From a virus: a stretch of DNA of 22,162 nt. The notes beneath the pieces are model-generated. The model ran no database searches, was not told where the DNA came from, and worked only from the letters and a program-made list of their open reading frames with translations. Each line of letters starts with the position of its first letter. Position 1 is the stretch's first letter. A program made the position numbers and the translations under genes. Location: positions 1-22,162 of the IMG/VR virus record IMGVR_UViG_3300037010_000300. One strand, written 5' to 3'. Shown here piece after piece: positions 21,052 through 22,162 of this stretch.

Positions 21052-21533
21052 TACCAGTTTACTCCGGGGTTAGGCGAACAGGCAGCCAAACCAGACGCCG
21101 CGTAGCTCAAGTTCCCGCCAGCAACAGCGGTGTTTGAGGAATATGTGTAAACGGATGTAGTGCTGACGGGGCCATAACCCCCGCCAAAGACGCCTAGCGT
21201 GCTGTTACCTGCGGCAGCTAAGTAATACGCCGCATAGCTCAAGTTCCCGCCAGCAACAGCGGTGTTTGAGGAATATGTGTAAACGGATGTAGTATTAAGG
21301 GTGCTGGAACCGTTATACCCGTCGCCAAAGACGCCTAGCGTGCTGTTACCTGCGGCAGCTAAGTAATACGCCGCATAGCTCAAGTTCCCGCCAGCAACAG
21401 CGGTGTTTGAGGAATATGTGTAAACGGATGTAGTGTTTTTAGCACCCCCGTTATTCCCGCCACCAAACAGAGCAAACGTTCCAACCTTTACAGCTTGGTT
21501 GTTCCACAGCCCCCAAGGAATTGAAACCAGCAT
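21051..21533 (-). CDS. Kelch-like repeat tail protein (160 aa)
   Basis: ATG 21533 with AAGGA upstream. After a short lead (MLVSIPWGLWNNQAVKVG) come three copies of a 44-47-residue unit: a FGGG or FGDG turn, a variable spacer, then TTSVYTYSSNTAVAGGNLSY and AAYYLAAAGNS. The GG-turn plus Tyr strand layout resembles kelch/beta-propeller blades, but three blades cannot close a propeller alone, so it may trimerise or act as a truncated tip. Located right after a tail-fibre-like gene, it is probably part of the host-recognition structure. The end, SPNPGVNW, departs from the repeat. Confidence 0.7.
   Translation of the reverse strand: MLVSIPWGLWNNQAVKVGTFALFGGGNNGGAKNTTSVYTYSSNTAVAGGNLSYAAYYLAAAGNSTLGVFGDGYNGSSTLNTTSVYTYSSNTAVAGGNLSYAAYYLAAAGNSTLGVFGGGYGPVSTTSVYTYSSNTAVAGGNLSYAASGLAACSPNPGVNW
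21103..21434 (-). repeat. Direct repeats in the kelch-like gene
   Basis: A 59-bp core is identical in three places (21103-21161, 21235-21293, 21376-21434). Two of these extend into a perfect 112-bp direct repeat (21182-21293 and 21323-21434), offset by 141 bp. The offsets of 132 and 141 bp are multiples of three, so recombination between copies would keep the frame. Confidence 0.95.
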
Positions 21534-21542
21534 TTCTTTTCC

Positions 21543-22162
21543 TTAGTAGGTCAGGAACAGTGAAATTGCTACGTTCGCCAGCGTTGCATCTGCCGAGCTA
21601 CCAACCTGCACATACATCGCTTCGCCAGGGTTGAACGTCACTGCCGCGCCAGAGGTTGTGGAGAATGTTCCAGACGACGCACCTGCTGCAAAAGCAATCG
21701 TCCCGACCGTAGTCAAAGTGGTCGAGCCTACAGCTTTCTTAAGAACGTTGATTGTTTGTGCGGCGGTCGCCGTGGCCGTGGCAACTGCGTAACTACCAAC
21801 GCAATTCCCCGGCAACGTAACCGCTACGCCAGAGCCGTTGACCTGCATTGCGTTCACGTAGACCCCAATGTAGGCATTGCTAGTCAACGTGCCCGCAGCC
21901 CCTGCCTCAACGATTAGATTCCGCTGTTGGTAACGACTATCAGCTTGCCCAAGGTTTAGTGCATGCGCGCTAGTCACCGCGTTGGGCACCAAAACCCCGC
22001 TGTTACTTGTCAGGTCAAGCGGGTTTGTGTTTGCCCGAACAAATGGGCCGTTTGGCCCTTCGCCTACAGAAAGAACACGCGAGTCAGACGAACTAAACGA
22101 CACCCCTGTCGTCGGCGTTGACGTTGCCAACAACACGACTTGGTTTGTGTCGTAGTTAGCAG
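21543..22162 (-). CDS. Tail fibre-like structural protein, 5'-partial
   Basis: The frame stays open to the right edge of the window, reading ANYDTNQVVLLATSTPTTGV before the first GTG, so the start lies outside. Visible part ~205 residues. It contains GPNGPFVRANTNP, NAVTSAHALNLGQADSRYQQ (a common phage fibre pattern), and a C-terminal Thr/Ala/Gly-rich beta domain ending ANVAISLFLTY. No enzyme motif. It is the first visible gene of the minus-strand late operon, followed after 9 nt by the kelch-like gene. Most likely a tail fibre or baseplate-side protein. Confidence 0.65.
   Translation of the reverse strand, partial: ANYDTNQVVLLATSTPTTGVSFSSSDSRVLSVGEGPNGPFVRANTNPLDLTSNSGVLVPNAVTSAHALNLGQADSRYQQRNLIVEAGAAGTLTSNAYIGVYVNAMQVNGSGVAVTLPGNCVGSYAVATATATAAQTINVLKKAVGSTTLTTVGTIAFAAGASSGTFSTTSGAAVTFNPGEAMYVQVGSSADATLANVAISLFLTY

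Noticed and set aside
21051-22162. Diversity-generating retroelement acting on the tail genes
   Set aside because: No reverse transcriptase or template repeat in the window, and the repeats do not show adenine-specific differences.
1-22162. tRNA or rRNA genes, integrase, attachment sites
   Set aside because: I saw no cloverleaf-like or rRNA sequence, no tyrosine or serine recombinase and no flanking duplications in the window.

Overview
The window looks like a contiguous piece of a double-stranded DNA tailed-phage genome (or a prophage copy of one) infecting a Gram-negative, probably proteobacterial, host. This rests on tightly packed genes with 1-13 nt overlaps, a full replication cassette (family A DNA polymerase, SNF2-type helicase, prim-pol/helicase primase, nucleases), a holin/endolysin pair, virion and tail-fibre-like proteins, and a secreted protein with an outer-membrane beta-barrel signature. 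Three large putative ejection proteins hint at a short-tailed (podovirus-like) virion. No terminase large subunit, portal, capsid or tail-tube gene lies in the window, so the morphotype is an inference. I see no rRNA, tRNA, IS element or CRISPR.

Left arm, plus strand (1-10028), early/replication genes in order: DNA polymerase (5' end outside the window) interrupted by an intein; DUF3310 protein; Cas4/RecB-like PD-(D/E)XK nuclease; a 43-aa membrane protein; VRR-NUC nuclease; C5-cytosine methyltransferase; SNF2-like helicase; two small phage proteins; a putative zinc-knuckle ssDNA-binding protein; a perfect 10-bp-stem terminator-like hairpin; then a prim-pol/DUF927 primase-helicase. Most neighbours overlap by ATGA, which suggests translational coupling in one operon.

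Right arm, minus strand (22162 down to 10016), late genes in transcription order: tail-fibre-like protein (5' end outside the window), kelch-like repeat protein, coiled-coil protein, outer-membrane-like beta-barrel, two virion proteins, a 63-bp-repeat tail protein, GH108 endolysin, 3-TM holin, cupin, three putative internal/ejection proteins, a PurD-like ATP-grasp enzyme and a small helical protein. The two arms meet tail to tail with a 13-nt overlap at 10016-10028 and no visible terminator.

The most striking feature is two cases of apparent dual coding in the early arm. (1) The polymerase intein (1079-1912) contains an HNH endonuclease gene in a different reading frame (1177-1887), with its own Shine-Dalgarno and ATG inside the intein N-terminal coding sequence, and running through intein block F. 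(2) The cytosine methyltransferase (3878-4585) is overlapped over almost its whole length by a +1-frame gene (3882-4541) that also looks like a real phage protein family; the two ATGs lie 4 nt apart. Other points worth a second look are the PurD-like ATP-grasp enzyme among virion genes, the phage-encoded beta-barrel, a small gene with no normal start codon, and perfect direct repeats in the tail genes that could drive length variation.
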